Assembly (NCBI GenBank): GCA_021780415.1 | Contig: JAJXYW010000151.1 | Coordinates: forward strand, 1-9,092 | Direction: 5' to 3' | Source: Acidobacteriota bacterium | GTDB taxonomy: Bacteria > Acidobacteriota > Terriglobia > Terriglobales > Acidobacteriaceae | Length of the DNA stretch: 9,092 nt | Shown: one piece after another, positions 8,072 through 9,092 of the stretch | Layout: each line of letters begins with the position of its first letter | Numbering within the stretch: position 1 is the stretch's first letter | Program-made: the position numbers and the translations under genes | Notes under the pieces: generated by a model | Seen by the model: only the letters and a program-made list of their open reading frames with translations | Database searches by the model: none | Told to the model about the DNA's origin: nothing

Positions 8072-8319
8072 TCCTCGCTCGCTCTCCGTAGATTGCCGCG
8101 CATCAAGCACGCCATCTCCTCTTTGCCCATCGTCCCGGAGACCCGCATTCACAGGCCGATAATCCGTTCCCAACAGCGGGGTCGACTACTGCGATACTTT
8201 TCCGATAATCTGGTGTTTCCAACAGTAGAAGCTGGACGCGAGTTCCATCATCCAGTTGCAGTAGCCCGCGTGAGACATACCATGGAATGCCCGGGCAGGT
8301 TGAGTTAAGGAGTACCACC
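8072..8319 (+). promoter_or_regulatory. Intergenic region and probable promoter of the Gly-rich gene
   Basis: About 250 bases between recQ and the Gly-rich gene, noticeably less C-biased than recQ. It is open in one plus frame (8093-8308) and in minus frames, but none gives a recognisable protein or a good ribosome site, so I treat it as non-coding. Two weak sigma-70-like candidates exist: TCGACT (8182-8187) with GATAAT (8204-8209) at 16 bases, and TTGCAG (8256-8261) with TACCAT (8278-8283) at 16 bases. The first has the better -10 and would give a leader of roughly 100 bases. No terminator for recQ was found here. Confidence 0.35.
8306..8312 (+). promoter_or_regulatory. Strong Shine-Dalgarno of the Gly-rich secreted protein
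   Basis: TAAGGAG at 8306-8312, seven bases before ATG 8320. It fixes the start there rather than at the in-frame ATG at 8287, which lies upstream of the ribosome site and would spoil the signal peptide. Confidence 0.8.
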
Positions 8320-8880
8320 ATGCGTAGTCTCAGGTTATTCGCACTGCTTGCCCTCTTCGGATGTTTCCTGCACATCACCCCCTCGGCACACGCTCAAATC
8401 TCATTTGGAATCAACATCGGCGGCGACGATGATGGCGGCGACTATGCCGATGTTCCTCCCACATGTCCCTATGGCTATTATGGATACGCTCCCTACTCAT
8501 GCGCGCCGTATGGCTACTACGGCCCTCAGTGGTTCAATAGCGGCATCTTCATTGGCGCCGGCCCCTGGTATGGTCACGGTTGGGGCGGATACGACCGCGG
8601 CGGCTGGGGTGGAGACGATCGCGGCTGGGGTGATCGTGGCGGCTGGGAAGGCGACCACGGCGGCTGGGGCGGTGATCGTGGCGGTTGGGGCGGTGATCAT
8701 GGTGGCTGGGGCGGCGGAGATCGTGGACGCGGCGGCTGGGGTGGCGGAGACCATGGTCGTGGCGGCTGGGGCGGCGGACGTGGCAACGTCGGTGGTGGCT
8801 TCCACGGCGGCGGCGGTGGCTTCCACGGCGGCGGCGGTGGCTTCCACGGCGGCGGACACGGTGGTGGCGGACGCCACTAA
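8320..8880 (+). CDS. Secreted glycine/tryptophan-rich repeat protein of unknown function
   Basis: A 186-residue protein with no known function. An Arg-containing N-terminus and a hydrophobic stretch (residues 6-18) are followed by PSAHA then QISFG, a good type I signal-peptidase site after residue 25, so export is likely. Cys15 in ALFGC is lipobox-like but Phe at -2 makes a lipoprotein less likely. The mature part starts with an acidic patch (GGDDDGGDY), then a Tyr/Cys-rich core, CPYGYYGYAPYSCAPYGYYG (49-68), and GIFIGAGPWYGHGWGG. The rest is almost wholly repeats: GGWGG units separated by DR, DH or DD (about 89-152), then three GGFHGGG units (about 159-179) and a His-ending tail. I recall proteins with this Tyr-rich core plus a variable Gly-rich tail from Acidobacteria and some Proteobacteria, without a demonstrated role; surface or metal binding by the many His and Asp residues is only a guess. 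It has a strong ribosome site and its own terminator, so it looks like a well-expressed single gene. Confidence 0.85.
   Translation: MRSLRLFALLALFGCFLHITPSAHAQISFGINIGGDDDGGDYADVPPTCPYGYYGYAPYSCAPYGYYGPQWFNSGIFIGAGPWYGHGWGGYDRGGWGGDDRGWGDRGGWEGDHGGWGGDRGGWGGDHGGWGGGDRGRGGWGGGDHGRGGWGGGRGNVGGGFHGGGGGFHGGGGGFHGGGHGGGGRH
8583..8780 (+). repeat. Degenerate GGCGGCTGGGG repeats in the Gly-rich gene
   Basis: An irregular array of units centred on GGCGGCTGGGGCGG, spaced mostly by 18 to 30 bases and encoding GGWGG with charged pairs between. Several units differ only at third positions, pointing to expansion followed by drift. Confidence 0.75.
8794..8855 (+). repeat. Three tandem 21-base repeats in the Gly-rich gene
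   Basis: Units at 8794-8814, 8815-8835 and 8836-8855 are identical (the third lacks its last base). Each begins GGTGGCTTCCACGG and encodes GGFHGGG. A multiple of three keeps the frame whatever the copy number. Confidence 0.9.
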
Positions 8881-8900
8881 CCAACAGCACACACCATCAC

Positions 8901-8929
8901 AGCGGCTGCCCTCACTGGCAGCCGCTTTT
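8901..8929 (+). terminator. Rho-independent terminator after the Gly-rich gene
   Basis: A perfect 10-base-pair stem, AGCGGCTGCC (8901-8910) with GGCAGCCGCT (8917-8926), closes a six-base loop (CTCACT) and runs into a short T tract (8926-8929). It starts 20 bases after the stop codon. The T tract is short but the stem is strong. Confidence 0.8.
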
Positions 8930-8967
8930 GCATAGCTCAATCAACCATCCAGCAACGCACCCGAGCC
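8930..8967. other. Short non-coding flank between terminator and IS66 end
   Basis: Chromosomal sequence left of the insertion point. I see no gene or site in it. The IS inserted just past the terminator, leaving the Gly-rich gene intact. Confidence 0.5.
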
Positions 8968-8987
8968 GTAAGCGTACGCCGTGCCCC
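8968..8987 (-). repeat. IS66 terminal inverted repeat (one end)
   Basis: GTAAGCG at the outer edge matches the usual IS66 terminus. The exact inner limit cannot be set because the partner repeat is outside the window. Confidence 0.65.
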
Positions 8988-9006
8988 TCTTGACGTTGAG
9001 TGTGTC

Positions 9007-9092
9007 TTAGGCTGCTTGGGAGGAGAGTGTCTGGAGTGAGCTTGCCAGGTTCCAGGGCAACAGTTCCGCGATACGGCTGATGGGGTGATCAG
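9007..9092 (-). CDS. IS66-family transposase (large, TnpC-type), C-terminal fragment
   Basis: The last 27 codons and the TAA stop (9007-9009) of a gene that enters from the right edge. The tail contains DHPISRIAELLPWNLASSLQ, matching the conserved C-terminal segment of IS66 transposases (H-P-I-x-R-I-x-E-L-L-P-W), the DDE enzyme of these elements. Catalytic residues are outside the window, so whether it is intact cannot be told. Its position just inside an IS66-type inverted repeat supports the call. Confidence 0.85.
   Translation of the reverse strand, partial: DHPISRIAELLPWNLASSLQTLSSQAA

Larger units (their letters stand above)
8968..9092 (-). mobile_element. End of an IS66-family insertion sequence, continuing past the window
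   Basis: The terminal inverted repeat begins at 8968 with GTAAGCGTACGCCGTGCCCC; IS66 elements typically start GTAAGCG. The transposase 3' end lies 38 bases inside. This is the end downstream of the transposase gene; the rest of the element lies to the right of the window. IS66 elements make 8-base target duplications, so 8960-8967 (CCCGAGCC) should recur at the far end. Confidence 0.8.

Noticed and set aside
8093..8308. 71-codon open frame between recQ and the Gly-rich gene
   Set aside because: No good ribosome site, no recognisable motif, and it runs into the ribosome site of the next gene; it covers the likely promoter region.
8103..8378. 91-codon minus-strand frame across the Gly-rich gene's start
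   Set aside because: Overlaps a well-supported signal peptide and start; nothing in the translation is recognisable.
8497..8940. Ala/Thr/Val-rich minus-strand frame opposite the Gly-rich gene
   Set aside because: Mirror of the Gly repeats (GGC/GCC), reading through the terminator; repeats keep all frames open.

Overview
The window is a GC-rich stretch of ordinary bacterial chromosome with five recognisable protein genes and the end of an insertion sequence at the right edge. Four things together suggest an Acidobacteriota genome of the Terriglobia type (Granulicella, Terriglobus, Edaphobacter and relatives). These are the fused alpha/beta E1 dehydrogenase, the DUF255/YyaL protein, a secreted Gly/Tyr/Trp-rich protein, and a dispersed repeat of the 'GTCATCTCGACCGAAGCG' kind. 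The assignment is an inference from memory of such genomes, not a search.

Layout, left to right. (1) 1-2179, minus strand: an E1 component of a 2-oxoacid dehydrogenase with alpha and beta subunits fused, GTG start, C-terminus just beyond the left edge. (2) 2349-3326, plus strand, divergent from E1: a small MscS-type mechanosensitive channel. Its frame has no ATG, GTG or TTG in any plausible place; an AUU codon with a well-spaced Shine-Dalgarno is the best start. (3) 3348-5465, minus strand, convergent with the channel: a DUF255/YyaL (SSP411-like) protein with a thioredoxin-like CHWC motif and an alpha/alpha-barrel domain. (4) 5579-8071, plus strand, divergent from YyaL: a RecQ helicase with two HRDC domains at its C-terminus; the linker between them carries an in-frame copy of a dispersed palindromic-type repeat plus a decayed second copy. 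(5) 8320-8880, plus strand: a secreted glycine-rich protein built on tandem repeats, followed by a hairpin terminator. (6) 8968-9092, minus strand: the terminal inverted repeat and last 27 codons of an IS66-family transposase.

The genes alternate in strand, so there is no multi-gene operon inside the window, and they do not form an evident pathway. The E1 protein belongs to 2-oxoacid (probably branched-chain) oxidation, MscS to osmotic protection, RecQ to recombination and repair; YyaL and the Gly-rich protein have no firmly known role. I found no rRNA, tRNA, CRISPR array or defence system, and no convincing new multi-gene system. The points most worth a second look are the channel's missing canonical start, the repeat inside recQ, and the perfect tandem repeats of the Gly-rich gene.
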